Source of the DNA: GCA-2794515 sp034436155
GTDB lineage: Bacteria > Chloroflexota > Anaerolineae > Aggregatilineales > Phototrophicaceae
Assembly: GCA_034436155.1 (NCBI GenBank)
Contig: DAOTVP010000083.1
Span: forward strand, 56,596-120,595
Direction: 5' to 3'
Length of the DNA: 64,000 nucleotides
Made by a program: the position numbers and the translations under genes. The notes beneath the pieces are model-generated. The model saw only the letters and a program-made list of their open reading frames with translations. It did not search any database and was not told the origin of the DNA. Positions 34,691-42,764 of this stretch are shown in pieces (the stretch's first letter is position 1; every line of letters starts with the position of its first letter).

Positions 34691-35599
34691 ATGGTCAGTG
34701 AAGTAGATAGCCAGCGTATGCGATTAGCTGAAGATGTCCCCATAGCCCCCGCGCTTCAAATCGAAGGTGTTCCCCCTGCAAAACCGCGCCCCGTCACCCC
34801 GTTTATTTATGTATATCGCTTCCCATGGTGGATTTTATTTTTAGTCGTTGTTGGCATTTATATCCTTCTGAGTATTGCCAGTCATCCTGAATATTCGGAA
34901 TATTTTCGGCGTTTATGGGTTGGTGTAGATATTACTTTGCGCGTATCTTTTGGGGCATATGCAGGCGCGTTGGTGATTGGTCTCTTCACGGGCATTGTGC
35001 GCTCGTATCCGCCCGGTCCAGGACAGGGGATTATCGGCGGGACGCTCAATTTTCTGCGCCTGATTTTATATCATGTGGTCACATTGTATGTCGAAATTTT
35101 GCGCGGGATGCCGATTGCCACCCTTTTGGTATTCGGCGCATTCGCGTTTATGCCCGCCTTGCGCCAAGCGGGGGTAGATTTGCCCTTCAGAGGCACATCA
35201 GTCGAGACGGCGGTCATCTTTTTGGCGCTAGCTTACGGGGCGTTTTTATCAGAGGTATTTCGTGCGGGGATTCAATCTGTCCCCAAAGGGCAAATTGAAG
35301 CCGCCCGTTCACTCGGCATGAAGGGCTATCAGACGATTAAATATATTGTCATCCCACAAACGTTTAAGATAGTTATCCCGCCGCTGGGCAACGATTTTAT
35401 TGCGATGGTCAAAGATTCGTCCCTGGTGATGTTGTTGGCGCTCAATGATGTGTCGCAATTGGCGAAAAAAATATCAGGGTCTAATTTTGATTATATTGAT
35501 GTGTATCTGGTGGTGGCGTTCATTTATCTATCCATGACGCTCACGGGATCGTTATTCGTCAAGATTATCGAACAACGCCTCAAGACGAAGGAACGCTAA
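34691..35599 (+). CDS. Polar amino acid ABC transporter permease (HisM/GlnP type)
   Basis: A 302-residue inner-membrane subunit. An N-terminal cytoplasmic tail is followed by a helix (about 40-60) and four further helices that make the transport core. The family hallmarks are VDITLRVSFGAYAGALVIG, VEILRGMPIATLLVF, and the EAA loop AARSLGMKGYQTIKYIVIPQTFKIVIPPLGN, which contacts the ATPase. It forms a homodimer in this family when only one permease gene is present, as here. The ATG has AGAGGA eight bases ahead. The next gene starts 4 bp after its stop. Confidence 0.94.
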   Translation: MVSEVDSQRMRLAEDVPIAPALQIEGVPPAKPRPVTPFIYVYRFPWWILFLVVVGIYILLSIASHPEYSEYFRRLWVGVDITLRVSFGAYAGALVIGLFTGIVRSYPPGPGQGIIGGTLNFLRLILYHVVTLYVEILRGMPIATLLVFGAFAFMPALRQAGVDLPFRGTSVETAVIFLALAYGAFLSEVFRAGIQSVPKGQIEAARSLGMKGYQTIKYIVIPQTFKIVIPPLGNDFIAMVKDSSLVMLLALNDVSQLAKKISGSNFDYIDVYLVVAFIYLSMTLTGSLFVKIIEQRLKTKER

Positions 35600-35603
35600 G
35601 CTG

Positions 35604-36356
35604 ATGAGTGGGCATATCAATCGCAACAATAAAATTATTCAATGCCGTCATGTCAATAAGTGGTTTGGCAAGTTTCAGGTGCTCAAAGACATCAACCTTG
35701 AGGTGTACGAAGGTGAAGTCGTGGTCATTGTTGGACCATCGGGTAGCGGAAAATCCACCCTGATACGGTGTCTGAATCGGCTTGAGGAACATCAGGCAGG
35801 GGATATTATCATAGATGGCATCACGCTCGATAACAACACGCGCAACGTCAGCGCCATCCGCCGAGAGGTGGGGATGGTGTTCCAACAATTTAACCTATTT
35901 CCTCATCGCACCGTGTTGGGGAATGTGATGCTGGCGCAACGCATTGTCAGGGGGCGCTCGAAACAAGAAGCCATGCAAACCGCAATGGCGCTCTTAGACC
36001 GTGTTGGCATCCGTGACCAAGCCTATAAACATCCCGGACAACTCTCTGGCGGTCAGCAACAACGGGTGGCGATTGCCCGTGCGTTGGCGATGAATCCGCG
36101 TATTATGTTGTTCGATGAACCGACATCGGCGCTCGATCCCGAAATGATTAAAGAGGTGTTGGATGTCATGAAAGAACTCGCCCGTAGCGGGATGACGATG
36201 ATTGTCGTCACGCACGAGATGGGCTTCGCCAAAGAAGTCGCCGATCGGGTGATTTTTATGGATGGTGGGCGCATTGTCGAGACGAACACGCCCGCAGAAT
36301 TATTCGATAACCCCAAACATCCGCGCCTACAAACCTTTTTGGCACAAATTTTATAA
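35604..36356 (+). CDS. Polar amino acid ABC transporter ATP-binding protein (GlnQ/HisP type)
   Basis: A 250-residue ATPase that powers the permease. It has Walker A GPSGSGKST, Q-loop in VFQQFNLFPHRTVLGNV (the FPH variant is typical of amino acid importers), the signature LSGGQQQR, Walker B IMLFDEPTSALDPE and the H-loop VTHEMGFAKEVADRV. Together with the genes at 33624 and 34691 it makes a complete importer. Followed by a hairpin terminator shared with the opposite-strand RNA genes. Confidence 0.96.
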   Translation: MSGHINRNNKIIQCRHVNKWFGKFQVLKDINLEVYEGEVVVIVGPSGSGKSTLIRCLNRLEEHQAGDIIIDGITLDNNTRNVSAIRREVGMVFQQFNLFPHRTVLGNVMLAQRIVRGRSKQEAMQTAMALLDRVGIRDQAYKHPGQLSGGQQQRVAIARALAMNPRIMLFDEPTSALDPEMIKEVLDVMKELARSGMTMIVVTHEMGFAKEVADRVIFMDGGRIVETNTPAELFDNPKHPRLQTFLAQIL

Positions 36357-36365
36357 CCCGCCAAT

Positions 36366-36397
36366 GAAAAACGCCCATCATCTGATGAGCGTTTTTT
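36366..36397. terminator. Bidirectional terminator between the ABC operon and the Ro60/Y-like RNA transcript
   Basis: The arms AAAAACGCCCATCA and TGATGAGCGTTTTTT form a stem of about 13 pairs with one mismatch. T runs follow on both strands. On the minus strand it begins six bases after the last Y-like RNA, giving that RNA a natural 3' end. Confidence 0.85.
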
Positions 36398-36402
36398 GTT
36401 TA

Positions 36403-36472
36403 GATATGGATAAGGCGCGTGTTGGGTATTTGCCGAATATATATCTATAACCCAAGCACTTCGACCCATATC
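36403..36472 (-). ncRNA. Candidate Y-like RNA 3 (downstream of the Ro60 gene)
   Basis: A 70-nt element on the Ro60 strand. The ends GATATGGGT and ATCCATATC pair over nine positions (one G-T). On the 5' side comes an unpaired CGA, then AGTGC, and an inner helix TTGGGT/ACCCAA closes an AT-rich loop of about 22 bases. The 3' strand reads CACGCGCCTTATCC. The order of lower helix, CGA bulge and AGTG is the pattern of the conserved Ro60-binding stem of Y RNAs. The same core GGGTCGAAGTG occurs in the element before the Ro60 gene. A terminator starts six bases further on. Assignment rests on structure and context, without a covariance search. Confidence 0.75.
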
Positions 36473-36492
36473 AATTTGATTTTGTTGTTAAA

Positions 36493-36602
36493 GGTGATAT
36501 GGATAAGGATTTGGCATGGCTACAAACACCAGATTGCTCTCGTGTTGAATGGACTCGAACCATTTTATACCCGATAACCCACGCCATTCGACCCATATCA
36601 CC
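36493..36602 (-). ncRNA. Candidate Y-like RNA 2 with a tRNA T-arm-like hairpin
   Basis: A 110-nt element whose 5' end lies 13 bases after the Ro60 stop codon. The ends GGTGATATGGGT and ATCCATATCACC pair over 12 positions (one G-T). Next comes the unpaired CGA, and an inner helix GGCGTGG/CCATGCC. The enclosed part contains two hairpins: AATGG-TTCGAGT-CCATT (36548-36564), which has the 5-bp stem and 7-base TTCGAGT loop of a tRNA T-arm, and a stem AACAC/GTGTT with an inner AGA-GCAA-TCT tetraloop hairpin. Bacterial YrlA RNAs combine a Y stem with a tRNA-like module, which this resembles. No complete acceptor stem or anticodon arm is visible, so it is not a tRNA. Confidence 0.78.
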
Positions 36603-36615
36603 TATCAATATAGCA

Positions 36616-38259
36616 TTAAAATATGCCACGCGCAAAATCGGACATGATTTCTGGCGCAGACGCATCGAAACCGACCACATCCAACATGCCAGCATCATTC
36701 GGGTCTGCGATGGCGTAGCGATTCGACACCATGCCCACCACAATCAACCGCGAGGCAATGCCCGTTTTTTGGCGATATTCGCGCAAGGCTTGGGCGGGAT
36801 GAATCTTCCCAAACCATGTTTCGCTATCGGTGTAAATCACGAAGGTATCCACCGACAATTGGTTTTCGAGCGCGTATATCATCGGCAAGGCGCAATCCGT
36901 CTCGCCGAAGGGCAGGTTGCTGATGGCTTTGACCACCGTATCGAGGCGCATTTTGGCGCTAATATCCAACGGAATCATTTTTTTTGCGAATCCCGTGAAC
37001 ATATAATTCGGTTCGGTACGCGCCGTCACCAACGCCATCGCCGCGCTACCCTCGCGTGGAGTCAGCCCTGGCACACCTGCAATCATGCCACCGCCCATAC
37101 TGCCCGATACATCTAATGCCAGCATGGTGCGTTTGTTGGTCGGTTGAACCGTTTTGAACGCCAATTCAAATGCCGTATCCAGTGCATCCAACACGGTTGC
37201 GACAGGTTGCCATTCGGCTTTGGCACCATAACCCATTCTGCCACCTTTCAGGCTGTAGCCTAGCCGATACACGCGCATCGCCGAGAGGATGCTAATCGGA
37301 TGCACCCGCGCCTTCCGTAATGCGTCACCATCGGTTAGGCGTTTGATGACCATCTGCGAAGCATCGCTCCCCGCCACCAACAAACCGACCTTGCTCATCA
37401 CGCCCAAATTGCGGATCATCGCGGTCATCGGCATGTCTTGGAGCAGGGCATCCCATACAGAGGCTTCGCGCAACCAATCGGTTGGCAAGGCTTCACGGGT
37501 GAGCCGATAATCCCGAATGAGTTGAATAATCTCATCCATTTTTTCGGCACGCTGAACCCGTTCAAACGCATGGATATACGCCAATGCCTCGTCATCGGGC
37601 GGTGTTTTGGCAGTTGCCCATGTCGCCTGTTCTTTCTGGGTGAGCCAGTTGAACAATTTGCCATGTGTTTCGGTGGTAGGGATCGGATGTGCTTTGCGTA
37701 ATGTATCTCGATGTGTCCATCCGCCACGCTGACGATATTTCACCAGTTGATACGCCACATCACGGGCATCTTTGCCGTTATACCAAGTGGCGACACTCCG
37801 CCGTAAACCGCGTCCCCAGCCTCTTAATGCCTGCACCATTTCGACAAAGGTGAAAAGGTGCGTCCCTGTTCGGCAAATTTGGGGCATGGCATCCAACGCC
37901 AACCGACGGGTTTTATCATCGCCACGCGATGCCGCCAACGCCAGTGCAAAAATGGCTGTATCTGGACGTGGAGCGCGACCTTCGGTACTGATGGCGATGA
38001 TTTCGCGGATTGTGCGTTCACCATCAGATTGGATACACGCTTGCAGATTTTGGGTATTTTCGAGCGTTAAGGCGTATTCATTCGCATAATATGAACCGCC
38101 CTCACTCCCCAAAATGAGAAAGCGCCGCAATTGTTCCCATTGACCGACTTGCCACACATAGCCACCTGCCGAGTTGGGTATCTGATTTTCACCCACCATC
38201 GGTTGCGATTGTGGCGTAGCTTGGTTGGGAAGCATATTCTGGAGATATTTCTTCGTCAT
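36616..38259 (-). CDS. rsr: Ro60 orthologue: TROVE-domain plus vWA-domain RNA-binding protein
   Basis: A 547-residue cytoplasmic protein. The TROVE domain (about 1-360) is a ring of helical repeats; QWEQLRRFLILGSEGGSYYANEYALTLENTQ and the FALALAASRGDDKTRRLALDAMPQICRTGTHLFTFVEMVQALRGWGRGLR block are typical of Ro60. The C-terminal von Willebrand A domain has an intact MIDAS, DVSGSMGGG from residue 383, with TGFAKKM and SFDTFVIYTDSETWFG-type strands behind. Ro60 holds Y RNAs on its outer surface and misfolded RNA ends in its central hole; in Deinococcus it works with PNPase and Y RNA in RNA decay. I chose ATG MTKKYLQ, with AGGA nine bases ahead; a 33-residue extension would run through the Y-like leader. 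Three Y-like RNAs flank it on the same strand. Confidence 0.93.
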   Translation of the reverse strand: MTKKYLQNMLPNQATPQSQPMVGENQIPNSAGGYVWQVGQWEQLRRFLILGSEGGSYYANEYALTLENTQNLQACIQSDGERTIREIIAISTEGRAPRPDTAIFALALAASRGDDKTRRLALDAMPQICRTGTHLFTFVEMVQALRGWGRGLRRSVATWYNGKDARDVAYQLVKYRQRGGWTHRDTLRKAHPIPTTETHGKLFNWLTQKEQATWATAKTPPDDEALAYIHAFERVQRAEKMDEIIQLIRDYRLTREALPTDWLREASVWDALLQDMPMTAMIRNLGVMSKVGLLVAGSDASQMVIKRLTDGDALRKARVHPISILSAMRVYRLGYSLKGGRMGYGAKAEWQPVATVLDALDTAFELAFKTVQPTNKRTMLALDVSGSMGGGMIAGVPGLTPREGSAAMALVTARTEPNYMFTGFAKKMIPLDISAKMRLDTVVKAISNLPFGETDCALPMIYALENQLSVDTFVIYTDSETWFGKIHPAQALREYRQKTGIASRLIVVGMVSNRYAIADPNDAGMLDVVGFDASAPEIMSDFARGIF

Positions 38260-38292
38260 GATTCCACATCCTAAATTGATAATGGATAATTG

Positions 38293-38354
38293 GTTGGGTA
38301 AGTGCGTGTGATTGGTGATAGTCTTTAGCGATAAACCAATCACTTCGACCCAAC
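38293..38354 (-). ncRNA. Candidate Y-like RNA 1 in the 5' leader of the Ro60 gene
   Basis: A 62-nt element on the minus strand, ending 33 bases before the Ro60 start codon. GTTGGGT pairs with ACCCAAC (7 bp). On the 5' strand CGA is unpaired, then AGTG faces CACT and ATTGG pairs with CCAAT, closing a loop of about 20 bases. The layout (lower helix, CGA bulge, AGTG...CACTT, lower helix) mirrors the Ro60-binding stem of animal Y RNAs, where GGUC-CGA-GUG faces CACUUGAC. Its 5' end lies seven to eight bases past a good -10 box. It may be a stand-alone small RNA, a processed leader, or a binding site by which Ro60 controls its own mRNA. Confidence 0.78.
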
Positions 38355-38361
38355 ACATATT

Positions 38362-38391
38362 ATCGTATCATAGAATTTTTTAGAATGTCAA
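38362..38391 (-). promoter_or_regulatory. Sigma70 promoter of the Y-like RNA 1/Ro60 transcript
   Basis: On the minus strand TTGACA (38386-38391) and TACGAT (38362-38367) are 18 bp apart. The expected start falls at about 38354-38356, which is the 5' end of Y-like RNA 1. Confidence 0.75.
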
Positions 38392-38415
38392 GAGGGTTCA
38401 CGATGGTTCAAAAAA

Positions 38416-39294
38416 TTATGCGAATTGTTCGGTCTCTTCGGCGGGCATGAAGTGGACTTCGACCTCTTGCACATCACCCAAACTATCACATAAGCGTTGG
38501 CGAATATCGGAGATGACTTTGGCGCTATCGGCAATCGTCATATCGGCGGGCAAAGTTACATCCACATCAATATTCGGGCAATCGGCGCTTCCTCTGCTCC
38601 GCACGCGCACCACATCCACCACTTGCGGAACATCGCTCACAATCGCCATGAGTTCATCGGGTGTGTAGGGGGCGGTATCCACCAAAACACGCCCTGTCTG
38701 GTTCAAAATAGATAATCCCGCCCGTCCGATGAGCGCCACCACAATCACCGCCGTGAGCGCATCTATCCACACCCAACCCGTGAGGCTGATGAGCGTCATG
38801 CTGATGATGACCGAAGTCGTCACCCACACATCGGCGCGAGTATTTTCTGAATCGGCATGGAGCAATTGCGAATTAAGGCGAATCGCTTGTTTGCGTTCAT
38901 ATCGGCTCACGCCCCAATTGATGCAAAGTGTGGTGAACATCACCGCGAAGGTGAGCGGGGTGATGACCAATTCAGACGGGTTGATGAGCCGTTCTACCGC
39001 GCCTGTGATAATTTCCCACGCCACCAACAATAAAAATATGCCGATTAACAACGCCGCAAGCGTCTCGTAACGCCGATGCCCATACGGATGATCATCATCA
39101 GGCGGACGCGAGGCGATTTTATTCGCCACCAGCGCCATGATATTCGATGATCCGTCTATCAATGAGTGAAACCCATCGGCGGTGATCGCCAATGCGCCAC
39201 TCATCAACCCGATCACAATTTTGCCGAATGCCACAGCAAAATTAAAAAATAGGGTGATAGATAAAACGTGTCTCACTTGTGTGCTGGTGGTCAT
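38416..39294 (-). CDS. Cation diffusion facilitator (CDF) metal efflux transporter
   Basis: A 292-residue inner-membrane protein with six helices and a C-terminal cytoplasmic domain. The helix-2 metal motif ADGFHSLIDGSSNIMAL is present, with the HRRYETLAALLIGIFLLLVAWEI helix and the second metal-site helix near HADSENTRADVWVTTSVI. The C-terminal ferredoxin-like domain (about 205-290) includes PNIDVDVTLPADMTI and VEVHFMPAEE. CDF proteins export zinc, iron, manganese or similar divalent ions in exchange for protons; the metal is not certain. The ATG has AAGGA seven bases ahead; a TTG 22 codons upstream is unlikely. Confidence 0.92.
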   Translation of the reverse strand: MTTSTQVRHVLSITLFFNFAVAFGKIVIGLMSGALAITADGFHSLIDGSSNIMALVANKIASRPPDDDHPYGHRRYETLAALLIGIFLLLVAWEIITGAVERLINPSELVITPLTFAVMFTTLCINWGVSRYERKQAIRLNSQLLHADSENTRADVWVTTSVIISMTLISLTGWVWIDALTAVIVVALIGRAGLSILNQTGRVLVDTAPYTPDELMAIVSDVPQVVDVVRVRSRGSADCPNIDVDVTLPADMTIADSAKVISDIRQRLCDSLGDVQEVEVHFMPAEETEQFA

Positions 39295-39385
39295 GCCGAT
39301 TCCTTTTTGCTCATCTGTGCTTATATGTATAGCATACGGCATGTTTGATGACTTAGACAATCAGTAAAGCATAAATTAGGGCGGG

Positions 39386-40036
39386 CTAAGATAAATTTAT
39401 GATGAGGTAAAAAATGGGGATCGCCAATAGCAATCCATCGAGACGGTCTAAAAATCCGCCGTGACCGGGCAGTAACTGGCTGGCATCTTTCACTTTGAAG
39501 AATCGTTTAATGCGAGATTCGAGCAAATCTCCCAAAATGGTCATACACGCAATACACGGTGGCGCGATGACGATTATCCCTAGTGGCAATTGGGCGATGA
39601 GTCCCACCAACCAACCCGCTACACATGCCGATACAAACCCGATTCCCGCGCCTTCCCATGTTTTGCCTGATGAAATATGCGGTGCGAGTTGATGCTTGCC
39701 GAATAAGCGCCCGCCGATGAGTGCCATGCTATCGGTTGTCCAATTGGTGATGAGGAGCAACAACGTATACGCGATCCCGTTTTCGCCATCATGGATGATG
39801 ACCAACAACATCATCGGGATGCCGATATAGACGAATGCGCCAATAGAAAATACCCCCAGCCAGCGTTTTTTGAGGTGTGAAATATGATACAACTCGTAAA
39901 TTGCAATACACGCCACCAAAAAACTGAGGATCGTCGAAACGGGCGAGCCAATGATGACCGCCCCGATGACAATTGGTAGTCCGATGATTGCCGTCATGAC
40001 GCGCTGAGGGGTGTCTGCCCATTTATCCGATTGCAT
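39386..40036 (-). CDS. cdsA: Phosphatidate cytidylyltransferase
   Basis: Makes CDP-diacylglycerol from phosphatidate and CTP, the entry to phospholipid synthesis. A membrane protein with about seven helices. The C-terminal signature LLESRIKRFFKVKDASQLLP-GHGGFLDRLDG matches the CdsA PROSITE pattern in full, including the S-x-x-K-R-x4-K-D and H-G-G-x-x-D-R-x-D parts. At 216 residues it is shorter than most CdsA proteins (about 260-280), having lost helices near the N-terminus. It follows folC by 17 bp, suggesting one transcript. Confidence 0.92.
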   Translation of the reverse strand: MQSDKWADTPQRVMTAIIGLPIVIGAVIIGSPVSTILSFLVACIAIYELYHISHLKKRWLGVFSIGAFVYIGIPMMLLVIIHDGENGIAYTLLLLITNWTTDSMALIGGRLFGKHQLAPHISSGKTWEGAGIGFVSACVAGWLVGLIAQLPLGIIVIAPPCIACMTILGDLLESRIKRFFKVKDASQLLPGHGGFLDRLDGLLLAIPIFYLIINLS

Positions 40037-40053
40037 ATCCCATCATCGCTTGG

Positions 40054-41427
40054 TCAGATGACCTCATAATGTAGGTTATAATAGTGCATGGTGTCACCGA
40101 TGGCGGGTTGCGCCACCGACATCAACACCGTCCCGTCACGGCTGGCATATTGCGTAGCGAGTTCTATTGCTTCGGGGATGGTCGGCACATAAAACACACT
40201 ATCGTGATATTGCCTGACCACGCGCAAGGCATCATCAGGCGTAGGGAAGGGGATAGCAACATTGCGCTCGGTTTGTGTGAGGATGATGGTATCGCTAATT
40301 TGGGCAAAAATTTTGCCAACACCATCTAAATCGCGGTCTTTGGGGACGGCTAATACGGCGATAACGGGTTGTGTGAGATAATCACGCACGCTATCCACAA
40401 ACGATTTCGCCGACAGGGGGTTAATTGCCCCGTCAACATAAACGGCGGGGGAATCTTGTAATTTCTGACAGCGCCCAGGCCAGATGACCGTCTCTAAACC
40501 GTGTCGAATTCGCGCAATATACTCGTCTGTGCCGTGTCGGATGGTGGTCTTGAGTCGTCCGTGCATATTGCCCGTCGCCCAAACCGCCAATGACGCATTA
40601 TCAATTTCGTAACGTCCGAGCATGGGGATGGTCACTTCGCCATAACGCCCGCCCATATCCACACGCATCCCGATTTTGCCATCGGTGGCGGGTCCCAGAT
40701 AGACCCCCATATCGCGGTTTGCCAACCACTCAAATTTGGCATCGAGCGCATCGGCTTCGCGGCGCAACACATCCATCACCGCAGGCGATTGGGGCAGGCT
40801 ATAGGCGGTACTGTGTGGTTTGATAATCCCCGCTTTGTGCCATGCAATCCGTTCTACTGTATCGCCCAAATAACGGACATGTTCCAGAATAATCGGCGTG
40901 AAGAGCGATAATTTGTTATTCACCAACGAATTATCATCATAACGCCCACCGCGCCCAACTTCGATGACCGCGGCGGTCACATTTTGTTCATCAAACCATT
41001 TGAGCGCCACCGCCAAAAATATCCCTTGCGGACTCAGATAGCGCCCTTCATCCAAGGTGGCATTCACCGCATCAATATGAGGCGCGAGTTCGTTGATAAT
41101 CCGCACCAAATCGGCTTCGCTAATCATGCGTCCATTCACACGAAAGCGTTGACGGTAGGTCGTCAGGTGTGGGCTTGTCACCATGCCCACCGTATGCCCC
41201 AACGATTGCAATAATTTGGCGGTGATTGCCGTTACCGAGCCTTTGCCTTTGCTCCCTGTGACAACAGCATATTCACGGCGCGATTCGAGCAAGCCCAATC
41301 CCATGAGCAATTTGCGCGAAGGGGCAATATCACGGGTGTGTTCATCTAAACCACGCCCGCGCCAATTGGTGCGAGCAAGTGATTCAAATACGTAGGTTAT
41401 GGCTTCGGTTTCAGTATTAAAACGCAT
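40054..41427 (-). CDS. folC: Folylpolyglutamate synthase/dihydrofolate synthase (Mur ligase superfamily)
   Basis: Adds glutamate to folates (and possibly to dihydropteroate) with ATP. The N-terminal ATPase has the P-loop VVTGSKGKGSVTAITAKLL, followed by the FolC signature VGMVTSPHLTTYRQRFRVNG, VIEVGRGGRYDDNSLVN and HVRYLGDTVERIAWHKAGIIK. The C-terminal domain has VYVDGAINPLSAKSFVDSV, where most FolC have DGAHNP, so the usual His is Ile here. Length (457) is normal. The ATG is preferred over a TTG three codons before it. Together with cdsA it forms a short housekeeping run. Confidence 0.9.
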   Translation of the reverse strand: MRFNTETEAITYVFESLARTNWRGRGLDEHTRDIAPSRKLLMGLGLLESRREYAVVTGSKGKGSVTAITAKLLQSLGHTVGMVTSPHLTTYRQRFRVNGRMISEADLVRIINELAPHIDAVNATLDEGRYLSPQGIFLAVALKWFDEQNVTAAVIEVGRGGRYDDNSLVNNKLSLFTPIILEHVRYLGDTVERIAWHKAGIIKPHSTAYSLPQSPAVMDVLRREADALDAKFEWLANRDMGVYLGPATDGKIGMRVDMGGRYGEVTIPMLGRYEIDNASLAVWATGNMHGRLKTTIRHGTDEYIARIRHGLETVIWPGRCQKLQDSPAVYVDGAINPLSAKSFVDSVRDYLTQPVIAVLAVPKDRDLDGVGKIFAQISDTIILTQTERNVAIPFPTPDDALRVVRQYHDSVFYVPTIPEAIELATQYASRDGTVLMSVAQPAIGDTMHYYNLHYEVI

Positions 41428-41511
41428 TGTTAACAATTTCTTTTTCGTAGAATCGATAAATATACGGTATCATTTTAATAATTTTATGATGATTTTCGTA
41501 GGGGCGTGGTG

Positions 41512-42693
41512 ATGAAAAAGATGTTTTGGGTGTTGATCATTTTCGGGGTGCCAATGATGTTGGCGGTTGCCGATGAAACCACCCCGCTTGTTGTTTGGAC
41601 GGATGATGGTGATGTATGGGTCTGGCAAAATGGCGAAACGACATCTATCCCCATTGGTGATGCCAATTTTCCGTATTTATCACCCAATGGTGAACAAATT
41701 GCGTTGGTGCGTGGGGCTTATTTATATTTTGAAAAATTGTCGGTGGTATCGCTCAATGGCGAAAATCTGCGCGATATAGACTTATCCGCTTATCCGCGTC
41801 AGGTGATATGGCAATCGGAGACGGTGTTATGGGTCAATGATTTCGCCTCGTTAGAAGGCGCGTTGGGGTTGCCGTATGGGACGATGTTGTATCGTATCAA
41901 CCTCGAAACAGGCGACATCGCCTCGTGGGATATGGGTGAACCGTTCATGATGACCATCAACCCATCGCGGGATACGCTGGCATTGTCGTTTGGGGGGGTG
42001 TATCAGGTAGATGAGGGGCATATCAGCCTGTTATCGCTCACAGAAGAAAATCCCCAGCCCCGAGAGGCATTGCGTTTTCCTGCAATTTCAAATGGGTCAC
42101 ACGAAGGGCATTATCCCAGTGTACAGTGGTTTGATGAAACAACATTCGGGGTCGCCATTCCACAACCCGATGCCGTTTATATTCTAAGAGAACGTGAGGA
42201 CATCACCATATCGTTATGGCAAATCGCTGTATCGCAATCAGAAGCCATGCAATTGGGCGAGATTGATACGCGATATGGGATTTTACTTTTCGAACCGCCT
42301 GTTTGGTCTAATGACAGTTTGGGTTATTTTACTCATATAAACGATGAATTACATTTGATGATAACCTCTGTGGATGGTCAAACAATTTATCACCAAATCC
42401 CATTTGACCTCCTCCCTGCTATTTCACCTGTCAATATCCCGACCACATCTTTGATTGCATATAATCAAGATATTGCGCTGATGATGTTTGTCACCAAAGA
42501 TATGCCACCCACATTGTGGTTTTCGGCAGGGGGGGCGTTTTTGGGTGAATTATATGCAAGCGATAGAGGCGTTGTTTTTTTAAGATTAGGTGGCACAGAA
42601 ACCACCTTAATGTACATTGGCGTTGACGAAACTGAACCTCATGCAATTGCCAAGATAAAATATTACGCTTTCTTTGATGCCAAATGGGATTAA
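41512..42693 (+). CDS. Secreted beta-propeller-like (TolB/WD40-type) protein of unknown function
   Basis: A signal peptide (MKKMFWVLIIFGVPMMLAVA) is followed by about 370 residues rich in short strands. Phrases such as DVWVWQNGETTSIPIGDANFPYLSPNGEQIALVRG, TINPSRDTLALSFGG and VQWFDETTFGVAIP are typical of propeller blades in TolB-like proteins. No enzymatic residues are recognisable. It is a single gene in front of the kinase operon, with a 71-bp gap. A function in the cell envelope is likely from its signal peptide only. ATG is chosen over GTG two codons earlier because of the spacing from AGGGG. Confidence 0.65.
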   Translation: MKKMFWVLIIFGVPMMLAVADETTPLVVWTDDGDVWVWQNGETTSIPIGDANFPYLSPNGEQIALVRGAYLYFEKLSVVSLNGENLRDIDLSAYPRQVIWQSETVLWVNDFASLEGALGLPYGTMLYRINLETGDIASWDMGEPFMMTINPSRDTLALSFGGVYQVDEGHISLLSLTEENPQPREALRFPAISNGSHEGHYPSVQWFDETTFGVAIPQPDAVYILREREDITISLWQIAVSQSEAMQLGEIDTRYGILLFEPPVWSNDSLGYFTHINDELHLMITSVDGQTIYHQIPFDLLPAISPVNIPTTSLIAYNQDIALMMFVTKDMPPTLWFSAGGAFLGELYASDRGVVFLRLGGTETTLMYIGVDETEPHAIAKIKYYAFFDAKWD

Positions 42694-42764
42694 AGTTTGG
42701 TGCGAAAATAATAAAAATGTGTCACAATCAGTTAGGTGGGGCGTTATGGTGAGGAAAGAAATAG

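Noticed and set aside
36548..36564. Possible tRNA gene because of a perfect T-arm sequence
   Set aside because: No acceptor stem, anticodon arm or D-arm of normal size fits around it; it is enclosed by the Y-like stem instead.
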